Shown here: positions 35,199 through 43,344 of the stretch, piece after piece
Position numbering within the stretch: position 1 is the stretch's first letter
How the letters are laid out: the number at the start of each line of letters is the position of its first letter
Source of the DNA: CAZADS01 sp964483985
Lineage (GTDB): Bacteria > Pseudomonadota > Alphaproteobacteria > Thalassobaculales > Thalassobaculaceae
DNA length: 64,000 nt
NCBI GenBank assembly: GCA_964483985.1
Contig: CAZADS010000008.1
Location: 55,489-119,488, forward strand
Direction: 5' to 3'
Translations under genes and position numbers: made by a program
The notes under the pieces: model-generated
What the model was told of the DNA's origin: nothing
The model's input: the letters and a program-made list of their open reading frames with translations, nothing else
Database searches by the model: none

Positions 35199-35765
35199 TT
35201 AATCTTTGGCTCTTTCTACATAGGTCCCATCAAGAGGTTTAACAACAACCTTAATGCCAACTCCAATATGTGGCGGTACCATTATGCGAGCGCCATTTTC
35301 TAAAACAGCCGGTTTATAGGAAGAGGATGCTGTTTGCCCTTTTATCACAGCGTCCGCCTCAACAATTTCCATGATCACCGTATCCGGGAGGACAACGGAG
35401 AGAGGCTCGCTTTCATAGCTTTCAATTATTACTTCCATTCCGTCTTGGAGGTAGATATTTTGATCACCAATTAAATCCAAATTAATGATTGTTTGATCAA
35501 AAGTTTCTGTGTCCATAAAGGTGAGCATGTCTCCATCGCGAAATAAATATTGAGCTTTATTCTGTTCAAGTCTCACTCTCTCAACCTGTTCATCGGCTCT
35601 AAATCGCTCATTCAGTTTAGTTCCATTTCGAATATCTTTTAGTTCAACTTGATTGAACGCGCCGCCCTTTCCGGGTTTAACGGCTTGAGTTTTAACTGCA
35701 ACCCAAAGCCTCTCGTTATGATCTATTACATTGCCTGGGCGGACAGCGTTACCATTGATTTTCAT
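35199..35765 (-). CDS. efp: Elongation factor P
   Basis: This 188-residue translation factor relieves ribosome stalling at proline runs. The N-terminal KOW-like domain has MKINGNAVRPGNVIDHNERLW, and the tip loop KPGKGGAFNQ carries the lysine that is modified (EpmA-type) in many bacteria. The two OB domains follow, ending PPHIGVGIKVVVKPLDGTYVERAKD. The length is normal. It lies between thiE and suhB on the minus strand, with a 105-base gap upstream that could hold its own promoter. No epmA or epmB gene is in the window. Confidence 0.96.
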   Translation of the reverse strand: MKINGNAVRPGNVIDHNERLWVAVKTQAVKPGKGGAFNQVELKDIRNGTKLNERFRADEQVERVRLEQNKAQYLFRDGDMLTFMDTETFDQTIINLDLIGDQNIYLQDGMEVIIESYESEPLSVVLPDTVIMEIVEADAVIKGQTASSSYKPAVLENGARIMVPPHIGVGIKVVVKPLDGTYVERAKD

Positions 35766-35870
35766 CTCCGGACTCCGAGCGATTCCAATGTGATTAATTC
35801 AACAGAGCGGCTTTTACCAGGGTAGACCAATGGTGTCTATGTCAGTTTAGAGAAATTCCGTTTACTTGAA

Positions 35871-36515
35871 TCAATCTTTTTGAACTGCAACTAGTTTATT
35901 GAAGGCCTTTACAGCGTTTGCTTCACCATGAATATAGTTCCATACGCCGTCCACAACGGCGAAGTAATCGGCACCAGCCTCTATAACGGATCGATAATTT
36001 CTTGTGCTGATCCCACCTATTGCTACAGATGGGACTGTGGAAATTTCGTTCCACCAGTTTAAAATATCGAGGGTTGCTGGAGTTGTAGCTTGTTTTGTTT
36101 TCGTAGCAAAAAAAGCTCCAAATGCAACATAGTCAGCGCCTTTATCAGCCGCTTCAATAGCCAAATGCCGTGATGATTTGCAAGTAACACCAATGATGGC
36201 ATCCGGTCCCATGATTTTTCTTGCTTGGACATACGGCATGTCGTTTTGACCGACGTGAACTCCATCGCATCCCGCTAATTTTGCTAGGTCAGGTCGGTCA
36301 TTTAGTATTACAGGCACACTATATTTGTGACAAAGTGGTATTAAGATTTCTATTGTTCTTTTAATGGAGTCATCGTCGGCATTCTTTAAACGAATTTGTA
36401 GGCATGTAATCGGTCCAGCATCCAAGACACTCTTTAGTCGTTCTAAAAACTTATTTGGTACGAAACGCGGCGGAGTAATCAAATAAAGCCGACTAGATTC
36501 GTTAGCTCGGATCAT
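35871..36515 (-). CDS. thiE: Thiamine-phosphate synthase
   Basis: This 214-residue TIM-barrel enzyme joins hydroxymethylpyrimidine diphosphate and thiazole phosphate to make thiamine phosphate. Visible motifs are LQIRLKNADDDSIKR, VILNDRPDLAKLAGCDGVHVGQNDMP, IGVTCKSSRHLAIEA, DYVAFGAFFATKTK and AIGGISTRNYRSVIEAGADYFAVVDGVW. It begins 21 bases after the aldolase gene, so it is co-transcribed with the glycolytic genes. No TPP riboswitch precedes it. thiD lies elsewhere in the window, at 58.4 kb. Confidence 0.94.
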   Translation of the reverse strand: MIRANESSRLYLITPPRFVPNKFLERLKSVLDAGPITCLQIRLKNADDDSIKRTIEILIPLCHKYSVPVILNDRPDLAKLAGCDGVHVGQNDMPYVQARKIMGPDAIIGVTCKSSRHLAIEAADKGADYVAFGAFFATKTKQATTPATLDILNWWNEISTVPSVAIGGISTRNYRSVIEAGADYFAVVDGVWNYIHGEANAVKAFNKLVAVQKD

Positions 36516-36536
36516 TTAACTGATTCGCAACAACAA

Positions 36537-37466
36537 TTAACTGCTATTCTTATAAATGGCTATTATTCTATTCAGCATAGAAATTGCTTCTGGTTTGGTT
36601 CTCTGAAAAGTGTTTCGGCCTATTATAGAGCCCGATGCTCCTCCGTCGCGCAACTGCTGAATTTCTGCGAATAACCCTGCTAAGTCCTTGGCCTCTCCTC
36701 CTGAAAATACAACAAGTCGGGTTCCGTTAAAACATGACTGAACGACGTGTTGAACCCTATTAGCTAGACTGTTTATTTGAATATTATTGTCCTGATAAGC
36801 TTTTTTGGCGGCCTCCAGCTCGATATGAGCGCTAGGTGGTTTTACTTTAATTATATGGGCTCCGGCCAGTGCGGCCATATGGGCAGCGTAGGCTACAATG
36901 TCGATGGCCGTTTCCCCTTCTTTGGAAAGACTTCCGCCGCGGGGGTAAGACCAGAGGACCACAGCTAAGCCGTTTGCCTTTGCTTCATAGGCTAGTTCCT
37001 TGAAATCTGTCATCATGTCGAAAGCCGCGTCTGAACCAGGATAAATGGTATAACCAATAGCGGCGCATCCCAGCCTCAAAGCGTCAACCACGGATCCCGT
37101 AATTGCCTGGCTTGCCGCGTCCTTCTCTCGCGCAAGGCTATTGGCGCTATTCAATTTTAAAATTGTGGGTAATTGACCTGCAAAGGTATCAGCGCCAGCT
37201 TCGAGCATACCCAAGGGTGCGGCATATGCAGACAATCCAGCATCTATTGCGAGTCGAAAGTGATAATGCGGATTGTAGGCCTCTGGATTCGGCGCAAAGC
37301 TACGAGCTGGACCGTGTTCAAAACCTTGATCGACGGGTAGTATCAATAGCCGCCCCGTGCCGCCTAACCGACCCTGCATTAGAATTTGAGCTAATTTTCC
37401 TTTGGTTCCAGGTGAGTCGCTCTGGTAATTACTTAGGATCCGTTTCACCGCTCTAGTCATTCTCAT
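36537..37466 (-). CDS. Class I fructose-bisphosphate aldolase (DhnA/FbaB type)
   Basis: This 309-residue Schiff-base aldolase splits or forms fructose-1,6-bisphosphate. Hallmarks are LLILPVDQGFEHGPARSF, YAAPLGMLEAGA, GCAAIGYTIYPGS and IIKVKPPS with the Schiff-base lysine, followed by VVFSGGEAKD and GGASGSIIGRNTFQR near the C-terminus. It is the bacterial/archaeal DhnA type, not the animal class I type. It lies 44 bases after gap and 21 before thiE. In related alphaproteobacteria pgk often stands between gap and this gene; here it is absent. Confidence 0.92.
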   Translation of the reverse strand: MRMTRAVKRILSNYQSDSPGTKGKLAQILMQGRLGGTGRLLILPVDQGFEHGPARSFAPNPEAYNPHYHFRLAIDAGLSAYAAPLGMLEAGADTFAGQLPTILKLNSANSLAREKDAASQAITGSVVDALRLGCAAIGYTIYPGSDAAFDMMTDFKELAYEAKANGLAVVLWSYPRGGSLSKEGETAIDIVAYAAHMAALAGAHIIKVKPPSAHIELEAAKKAYQDNNIQINSLANRVQHVVQSCFNGTRLVVFSGGEAKDLAGLFAEIQQLRDGGASGSIIGRNTFQRTKPEAISMLNRIIAIYKNSS

Positions 37467-37510
37467 ATTGGTGATCTCCCTTAGAGATAAAATTTACGTC
37501 ACCTACTTTA

Positions 37511-38524
37511 TCAAAGAGTTCTTGCTACAGCTGTTGCTGTATCGCTCATTCGATTTGAAAACCCCCATTCGTTATCGTACCAAGATAGCACTCGAACGAG
37601 GCCGCCGTCGATCACTTGAGTTTGCTGTAAATCAAACGTAGAGCTGTTGGAATTATGATTAAAATCAATCGAAACTAATGGCTCATCGTTGGTCCCCAAT
37701 ATGCCTTTTAGTGGTTCAACTGATGAAGCTTGCACGATTGCGTCATTGACTTCCTCTACCGTAGTGATTTTCCCTGGAACGAACTTAAAATCAATTAAAC
37801 TAACATTGGAGGTAGGTACTCTAATGGCGGTGCCATCTAATTTTCCTGCAAGTTCAGGTAATACTAATCCCACTGCTCTTGCCGCGCCCGTGGAGGTAGG
37901 GATCATTGAAGTAGCGGCTGAACGGGCCCTATGAAGATCAGGATGAAGAGTATCTAACGTGGGTTGGTCACTAGTGTAGGCATGAATGGTTGTCATATAA
38001 CCAGATTTTATTCCGATAGCGTTATTTAAGACATAAGCGACAGGAGCTAAACAATTCGTGGTACAAGAAGCATTGGACAATATATCGTGTTTACCTTCAA
38101 TTTTTTGATGGTTGACACCATAGACAACTGTGAGGTCTGCGTCTGTTGTAGGAGCGGAAACTATAACTTTTTTTGCTCCGGCTTCTAGGTGCATTGCAGC
38201 CTTTTCCCGAGTGGTAAAAATACCCGTGCATTCTAAAACTATGTCAATGTCTAATTCGCGATGGGGTAGTTTTCTAGGGTCACGTTCGGCTGTAATTTTT
38301 ATTGGTCCCGTTCCTATATTTATGCTGTCCTGGTCGATACTAATTTGGCCGGGGAATTTGCCGTGGTTACTGTCCCATTTAAGCAAATGAGCATTGGACC
38401 TGACTGCTCCCAGATCGTTTATTGATATAATTTCCAGATCTTTGCGGCCACTCTCGTGCAACGCTCGAAGAACAAGTCGACCGATGCGACCGAAACCGTT
38501 TATCGCAACTTTTACCGTCATCAA
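37511..38524 (-). CDS. gap: Glyceraldehyde-3-phosphate dehydrogenase, type I
   Basis: This 337-residue NAD(P)-dependent enzyme has the Rossmann start VKVAINGFGRIGRLVLRAL, an NAD-type acidic residue in ISINDLG, the catalytic Cys at about residue 154 in SNASCTTNCLAP, STGAARAVGLVLPEL, and SWYDNEWGFSNRM at the C-terminus. The start is one of two tandem ATGs (38524, 38521). It follows tkt by 29 bases in the same orientation. It serves glycolysis or gluconeogenesis, and the tkt-gap-fba set is the alphaproteobacterial Calvin-type cluster order. Confidence 0.96.
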   Translation of the reverse strand: MMTVKVAINGFGRIGRLVLRALHESGRKDLEIISINDLGAVRSNAHLLKWDSNHGKFPGQISIDQDSINIGTGPIKITAERDPRKLPHRELDIDIVLECTGIFTTREKAAMHLEAGAKKVIVSAPTTDADLTVVYGVNHQKIEGKHDILSNASCTTNCLAPVAYVLNNAIGIKSGYMTTIHAYTSDQPTLDTLHPDLHRARSAATSMIPTSTGAARAVGLVLPELAGKLDGTAIRVPTSNVSLIDFKFVPGKITTVEEVNDAIVQASSVEPLKGILGTNDEPLVSIDFNHNSNSSTFDLQQTQVIDGGLVRVLSWYDNEWGFSNRMSDTATAVARTL

Positions 38525-38553
38525 AGACCTCCAGATTGTTTTCCATTTAAAAT

Positions 38554-40581
38554 TTATTTACTTGTAAAAATTGATTTTGCAGCGGCCACGATTTTTTCGG
38601 TAGTGATGCCGAAATGTTCGTAGAGCACCGGTCCAGGTGCTGATGCTCCAAAGCTTTCCATGCCTATGAATTTATCATTTGTATTTAAAATGCTGTCCCA
38701 GTTTTGCCTAATGCCGGCCTCTATAACAATCGCTGGTTTCGAGGGGGATATAACATTATCTCGGTATTTTTGATTCTGATTCTTAAAAATTTCAAAACAA
38801 GGTATGGAAACGACAACGGCTCCAATACCATCGTTATCTAATAACGTTTGTGCTTCTAGCGCTAGTGAAACCTCAGACCCTGTAGCGACTAATGTTAATA
38901 CGTGGTTTTTTCTATCTGTGTTTTTTAAAATATATCCACCGTTTGCTGATAAATTTTCACGATTATGTCGCTTTCGTAATTGCGGAAGCCCTTGACGAGT
39001 TAATACAATTATAGAAGGTGTTGATCGAGTTTCTAGTGCGATTTGCCAACATTCTGCAGTTTCGATTGCATCCGCCGGCCTATAGACATTTAGATTTGGA
39101 ATTGCCCGCAAAGCGGCTAAATGTTCTACTGGTTGATGTGTAGGGCCATCTTCGCCAAGGCCTATAGAGTCATGGGTCATAACATATATTGTTTGAATTT
39201 CCATCAGAGCCGCTAGGCGTATGGCTGGGCGACAGTAGTCTGTGAAAACTAAGAACGTCGCCCCATAAGGCGTTATTCCGCCATGTAACGCCATCCCATT
39301 CATAGCGGCCGCCATTGCATGTTCTCGGACGCCGTAGTGAATATAGTTTCCGGAAGGGTGCTCTTTATCCAGAATAGTATGATACGCCGTTTTTGTGTTA
39401 TTTGAACCAGTTAAGTCTGAAGAGCCCCCGATAAGTTCCGGTATATGTGGAGTAATCGCTTCCAAGGTCATTTGTGATGCCACTCTGGTAGCGATAGTTG
39501 GTGGATTTTTAACCAAGGATTTTTTATGCTGGTTGATAGCGTCTTTTAACGTATCCAAAGCGTCCCCGTTGATCGCCGCTTTGAAAGACTTTCGAATCTG
39601 AAAATCAGAATTTTCAAGTCGTTTTAGCCAATCTCCTGATTCTTTTGAGCCTCGGGATCCAATTTTGCGCCAACTTTGTAAAATATTTTTGGGAATTAAA
39701 AATGGATCGTGAGGCCACTCTAGGTTTTCTCGAACTAACTCAACTTCTTTGGTTCCCAAGGGGGCCCCGTGTGCCCCAGACGTACCTTCTTTGTTGGGAG
39801 CGCCAAAACCAATAGTGGTTTTAGCCGCTATTAATGTTGGTTTTTGGGATGCCCGAGCCTCGGTTAGTGCTATTGAAATCGAATTTGGATCATGGCCATC
39901 AATTGCCATAGTATGCCAACCATAGGATTGGAATCTCTTTAAGTGATTATCTGATACGCTAAGCCGTGTGGGACCATCTATGGAAATTCCATTGTCATCA
40001 AAAAGAATTATGAGCTTGCTTAAAGCTTGGTGCCCAGCTAAAGACGCTGCTTCATGGCTTATGCCCTCCATTAGGCATCCGTCCCCAGCAATGCAATAAG
40101 TATAATGATTTATCAACTGAGATCCAAACCGATTTGCAAGATGGCGTTCAGCTATAGCCATTCCTACTGCATTTGCTAAACCCTGTCCGAGGGGACCTGT
40201 CGTGGTTTCTATTCCGCTTTTTGGGTGATATTCTGGATGACCCGCGGTTTTAGCCCCTAACTGACGAAAATTCCGCAGCTCTTTTTCAGTAATTTCCTTG
40301 TACCCAGTGAGATATAGCAATGCATAAAGAAGCATAGATCCGTGACCGGCAGACAGTATGAATCGATCTCGGTCGGCCCACAGAGGCATAGATGGATCAA
40401 ATTTGAGGAAATCAGAAAATAATACTGTTGCAACGTCAGCCATGCCCATTGGCATTCCTGGGTGACCAGATTTGGCGGCTTCCACCGCGTCTATTGCAAG
40501 GAATCGTATCGCATGCGCCAGATTGGAATGGTTAGTGGAAGTTCTGAGCGTATTCTCATCACCATTTAAATCTAAATTCAT
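38554..40581 (-). CDS. tkt: Transketolase
   Basis: This 675-residue thiamine-diphosphate enzyme transfers two-carbon units in the pentose phosphate pathway. IRFLAIDAVEAAKSGHPGMPMG, TGPLGQGLANAVGMAIAE, GDGCLMEGISHEAASLAGH (TPP motif region), IDGHDPNSI, and YGVREHAMAAAMNGMALHGG followed by DSIGLGEDGPTHQPVEH are all typical. The length is normal. It is the first gene of the minus-strand run that continues with gap, fba and thiE. It diverges from the plus-strand coiled-coil/zapA genes. Confidence 0.96.
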   Translation of the reverse strand: MNLDLNGDENTLRTSTNHSNLAHAIRFLAIDAVEAAKSGHPGMPMGMADVATVLFSDFLKFDPSMPLWADRDRFILSAGHGSMLLYALLYLTGYKEITEKELRNFRQLGAKTAGHPEYHPKSGIETTTGPLGQGLANAVGMAIAERHLANRFGSQLINHYTYCIAGDGCLMEGISHEAASLAGHQALSKLIILFDDNGISIDGPTRLSVSDNHLKRFQSYGWHTMAIDGHDPNSISIALTEARASQKPTLIAAKTTIGFGAPNKEGTSGAHGAPLGTKEVELVRENLEWPHDPFLIPKNILQSWRKIGSRGSKESGDWLKRLENSDFQIRKSFKAAINGDALDTLKDAINQHKKSLVKNPPTIATRVASQMTLEAITPHIPELIGGSSDLTGSNNTKTAYHTILDKEHPSGNYIHYGVREHAMAAAMNGMALHGGITPYGATFLVFTDYCRPAIRLAALMEIQTIYVMTHDSIGLGEDGPTHQPVEHLAALRAIPNLNVYRPADAIETAECWQIALETRSTPSIIVLTRQGLPQLRKRHNRENLSANGGYILKNTDRKNHVLTLVATGSEVSLALEAQTLLDNDGIGAVVVSIPCFEIFKNQNQKYRDNVISPSKPAIVIEAGIRQNWDSILNTNDKFIGMESFGASAPGPVLYEHFGITTEKIVAAAKSIFTSK

Positions 40582-40923
40582 GCGCCAACCTGCCGTTTCT
40601 TTTTCGAATGTCCCTATAAGGGATAATGGAAAAATCTAATTTGGTGTCGTTGCCCTTCTAAATATATTCGTTTCGAAGCCAAGACAATATCATCTGAAAA
40701 TGCCTCGGTGTGCTTGCTGCCGTCAACAACCGATTGCAGATGATTAAACTCCAAGATCAATAACCTAAATTTTAATGCTTCCACAATCGATTTCTAATGG
40801 TTATGGATGACTTTATGATATCGTTCGTAAAGGCCTTGTTTGATTGACGCATGGTCAACGGCATTAGTATGGTATTCAATAAATGAATTAGGAGATTTCT
40901 TTTATAATCGCGGGACTTATCTC
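40582..40923. other. Divergent intergenic region between tkt and the coiled-coil/zapA genes
   Basis: This 342-base stretch contains no convincing gene; an ATG frame of about 17 codons near 40799 is not coding-like. TTGACG (40844-40849) followed after 18 bases by TATGGT (40868-40873) is a fair sigma-70-type promoter for the plus-strand genes. TATAAT also occurs at 40903-40908, but without a -35 box. The tkt promoter must lie in the left part, where nothing distinctive was seen. Confidence 0.4.
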
Positions 40924-41133
40924 ATGGGAAAAATAGAAGAAGTGCTTGACAGGTTGAACCAGTCCATAGATCGTTTGGAAACGTCGCTTGACACATTAGA
41001 CAAACCGAACACAATTGTTGCCGAACTTAAATCAGCTAAACAGGATTATAAAGATTTGGCTAATGTCACGGATGACGTGAACGCCGGCCTAGACCGGGCT
41101 ATCGGTCGGCTCAAAAATATCCTGGATGCTTGA
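40924..41133 (+). CDS. Short coiled-coil protein (DUF4164-like) upstream of zapA
   Basis: This 69-residue protein is made almost wholly of heptad-pattern helix: MGKIEEVLDRLNQSIDRLETSLDTL and AGLDRAIGRLKNIL at the end. Small coiled-coil proteins of this kind (DUF4164 type) stand just before zapA in many alphaproteobacteria. The stop TGA overlaps or abuts the zapA start region. ATG 40924 was chosen; a TTG at 40840 would add 28 residues lacking coiled-coil character. A role with ZapA at the division septum is an inference from position only. Confidence 0.7.
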   Translation: MGKIEEVLDRLNQSIDRLETSLDTLDKPNTIVAELKSAKQDYKDLANVTDDVNAGLDRAIGRLKNILDA

Positions 41134-41135
41134 TT

Positions 41136-41456
41136 GTGGCGCAAGTTGAAATAAATATAAATGGTGAATCCTATCGTATTGCCTGCGAAGACGGACAGGA
41201 AGATAGGCTCATTGAATTATCTGGCTTAGTTAACTTACGTATTCAAGATTTAGTTAAACAAGTAGGTCACGTAGGTCATACCAGACTTTTGGTTATGGCT
41301 TCTCTTGTGCTGGCGGATGAGCTTATTGAAATACGTGAGATTGCTCAGACGGATAGTGGTGAAAGTGACGGAGATATCGGGAACCAGACGATTTTAGCGA
41401 TTGAACGAGCAACGAATCGACTTGAAACCATTGCCGAGCGGATCAATCAAGCTTAA
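41136..41456 (+). CDS. zapA: Cell division protein ZapA
   Basis: This 106-residue FtsZ-associated protein bundles FtsZ filaments at midcell. AQVEININGESYRIACEDGQEDRLIELSGLVNLRI is the ZapA N-terminal globular domain, cut here at family-typical residues, and the C-terminal half is a helix for the coiled-coil dimer (NRLETIAERIN). GTG 41136 gives the usual MAQV start; TTG 41130 overlaps the preceding stop and is an alternative. It is directly followed by 6S RNA and the 5-formyl-THF cyclo-ligase gene, the conserved zapA-ssrS-fau order of proteobacteria. Confidence 0.88.
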   Translation: MAQVEININGESYRIACEDGQEDRLIELSGLVNLRIQDLVKQVGHVGHTRLLVMASLVLADELIEIREIAQTDSGESDGDIGNQTILAIERATNRLETIAERINQA

Positions 41457-41465
41457 AATAACATT

Positions 41466-41629
41466 GGACGGCGGCTGCGCGGTGCGACAGGTCGATTTTA
41501 TCCCTGGGGCTATAAATGATCCTTCGGGAGCTACCTCTGATTAGGTCGTGGCCTATTTATCGTGGCACCCACCTGCATTTGCAGGCCACAGAGGATATTC
41601 AATACCATCGACCGAGGCGGCTGCCGTCC
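41466..41629 (+). ncRNA. ssrS: 6S RNA (ssrS)
   Basis: The space between zapA and the cyclo-ligase gene is not protein-coding but folds as 6S RNA: a long, closed rod with a central bubble. Outer stem GGACGGC (41466-41472) pairs GCCGTCC (41623-41629). An inner stem GGTCGAT (41490-41496) pairs ATCGACC (41607-41613) perfectly, ATCC pairs GGAT, and the apical part has hairpin CCTGCA/TGCAGG (41572-41585). Sequence runs such as CTCTGATTAGG and TATTTATCGTGGCACCCACC resemble alphaproteobacterial 6S RNAs. It mimics an open promoter and holds the housekeeping RNA polymerase in stationary phase. Ends are approximate. Confidence 0.88.
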
Positions 41630-41667
41630 GTTACTGCTTTATTTGAAACCTAGGTGGTTTTTAGCGT

Positions 41668-42267
41668 GTGGAGCAGATAGTGCTGCAATATGAAGTTAAA
41701 CGAAAAAAAAAATTTCTTAGAGTTGCTGCTGAAAAGCGACGGGTTTCGTTAAGTCGTCGGCAAGGCAGACAAGCGTCTTTAGCGATCATTGAACTATTTT
41801 TTCAAACGTGGCCCCCAATTAAGGGGACTGAAATTGCTGGATTTTGGCCGTTTCGAAGCGAAATCGATGTTAGGCCACTGATGACCGAATTACATCAAAA
41901 CAAATGTAGAGTGGGCCTACCAACAGTTATTGCGCCGCGACAACCTTTGAGCTTTGAGATTTGGACCCCTGACTCTAAATTGAAAGAAGATAAGTTTGGA
42001 GTATTTGTTCTGTCCGATAATCCCAAGCTTTTAGATCCGGCAATATTATTCGTTCCTTTGCTTGCGTTCGATTCTTATGGGAACAGACTTGGATATGGAG
42101 GTGGGTATTATGATGTAACGTTAATTGAGTTGCGAAAACGTAAATCCATTTTGGCGATAGGAGTAGCTTTCGAGGGACAAAAGGTGATGGAAGTACCGAC
42201 AGATCTAGGCGACTCAAGGCTTGATGCAATCCTTACTGAACAAAAAGTTCACTTCGTGCGGGGTTGA
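41668..42267 (+). CDS. 5-formyltetrahydrofolate cyclo-ligase
   Basis: This 199-residue enzyme turns 5-formyl-THF into 5,10-methenyl-THF with ATP. The basic N-terminus, IAGFWPFRSEIDVRPLM (folate-binding region), VPLLAFDSYGNRLGYGGGYYDV (the ATP/Mg segment) and AIGVAFEGQKV are diagnostic. The start is GTG 41668 after the 6S RNA; no strong ribosome site is seen, and a second GTG at 41686 is in frame a few codons later. The gene stands immediately downstream of ssrS, with which it is commonly co-transcribed (ygfA/fau). The YmdB gene follows three bases later. Confidence 0.92.
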   Translation: MEQIVLQYEVKRKKKFLRVAAEKRRVSLSRRQGRQASLAIIELFFQTWPPIKGTEIAGFWPFRSEIDVRPLMTELHQNKCRVGLPTVIAPRQPLSFEIWTPDSKLKEDKFGVFVLSDNPKLLDPAILFVPLLAFDSYGNRLGYGGGYYDVTLIELRKRKSILAIGVAFEGQKVMEVPTDLGDSRLDAILTEQKVHFVRG

Positions 42268-42270
42268 TAC

Positions 42271-43107
42271 ATGAGGCTTGTTTTTTTAGGCGACATCGTT
42301 GGCCGAAGCGGCAGATATGCAGTACTTTCTCATTTGCCGGATATACGGAAACTATTGGAGCCGGATTTTATAGTAGTGAATGGAGAAAATGCTGCCGGCG
42401 GTTTTGGTATCACCGAGCCAATTTGTAATGAATTATTTGATAATGGGGTTGATGTAATCACGACAGGTAACCATGTTTGGGATCAACGAGAAATCACTGA
42501 ATATATTGACCAAGAACCAAATTTGCTTCGGCCGATAAATTATCCTCATGGTGCTCCCGGTCGTGGCTCAGGTTTGTTTGAGGCTCATAATGGTAGATTA
42601 GTTCTTGTCATAAATGTAATGCTCCGTCTATTCATGGATTCTTTGAACGATCCCTTTGCTGCTGTCGAAGAAATACTAGCTGATTCTCCACTGGGAAGCG
42701 TAGCAGATTTTATATTTATTGATATGCACGGCGAGGCTACTAGCGAAAAAATGGGGTTCGCCCATAATTTCGACGGAAGAGTATCAGCCATTATTGGAAC
42801 ACACACCCATATTCCTACAGCCGATGCTATGTTATTAGCTTCTGGAACGGCGTATCAAACTGATTCGGGTATGTGTGGGGATTATGATTCGGTTATAGGT
42901 ATGAAGAAAGACACTCCCGTGCAGCGCTTTGTTACTAAGATGCCAGGAGCTAGATTGGAGCCTGCGGATGGTGAGGGAACAGTCTGCGGAGCGTTAATCG
43001 AGACCGATGATCGGACCGGACTGGCGCTGAGTATAGAACCGATAAGAATAGGCGGAATGCTTACTAGAGCTTTTCCCTTGTCTAATAAGTTTGATCCTGC
43101 TTTTTAG
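42271..43107 (+). CDS. YmdB-family metallophosphoesterase
   Basis: This 278-residue dinuclear-metal phosphodiesterase (TIGR00282/YmdB type) shows ordered ligands: GDIVG with Asp8, VNGENAAGGFG, TTGNHVWDQ, DMHGEATSEKM and GTHTHIPTADA. These enzymes hydrolyse 2',3'-cyclic nucleotides and influence biofilm and RNA turnover in other bacteria. The length is normal. It follows the cyclo-ligase gene by three bases, a gene pair common in alphaproteobacteria. A 237-base space to yebC follows. Confidence 0.9.
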   Translation: MRLVFLGDIVGRSGRYAVLSHLPDIRKLLEPDFIVVNGENAAGGFGITEPICNELFDNGVDVITTGNHVWDQREITEYIDQEPNLLRPINYPHGAPGRGSGLFEAHNGRLVLVINVMLRLFMDSLNDPFAAVEEILADSPLGSVADFIFIDMHGEATSEKMGFAHNFDGRVSAIIGTHTHIPTADAMLLASGTAYQTDSGMCGDYDSVIGMKKDTPVQRFVTKMPGARLEPADGEGTVCGALIETDDRTGLALSIEPIRIGGMLTRAFPLSNKFDPAF

Positions 43108-43201
43108 TTCAGGATATATCCCATCCACATTCATTAGTTTGACGTTGCTCGCAATTTACTGTGGAAAATGAAATCTGGAATTTAATTTTTATAAATTTAA
43201 C

Positions 43202-43241
43202 GTGAATTAGGAGGTTTGGCCATAATAACGCCTAATTTCAC
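43202..43241. repeat. Inverted repeat upstream of yebC
   Basis: GTGAATTAGG (43202-43211) pairs with CCTAATTTCAC (43231-43241), leaving one bulged T and a 19-base loop. It lies between the YmdB and yebC genes. The stem is AT-rich and no long T-run follows, so terminator, operator or chance are all open. Confidence 0.35.
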
Positions 43242-43300
43242 AGTTTAAATATTTGCTTATCGTGGGTGCTATTAACCACTATATCTGGTATAGAAGCAGT

Positions 43301-43329
43301 TTTAAATTACAACTTTTTCGATTTATAAT
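43301..43329 (+). promoter_or_regulatory. Possible sigma-70 promoter for yebC
   Basis: TTTAAA (43301-43306), 17 bases, then TATAAT (43324-43329). Transcription would begin about ten bases before the yebC ATG, leaving almost no leader; the ATG indeed has no Shine-Dalgarno. Weak -35, so tentative. Confidence 0.4.
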
Positions 43330-43344
43330 ATTTGGAATGCAAGC

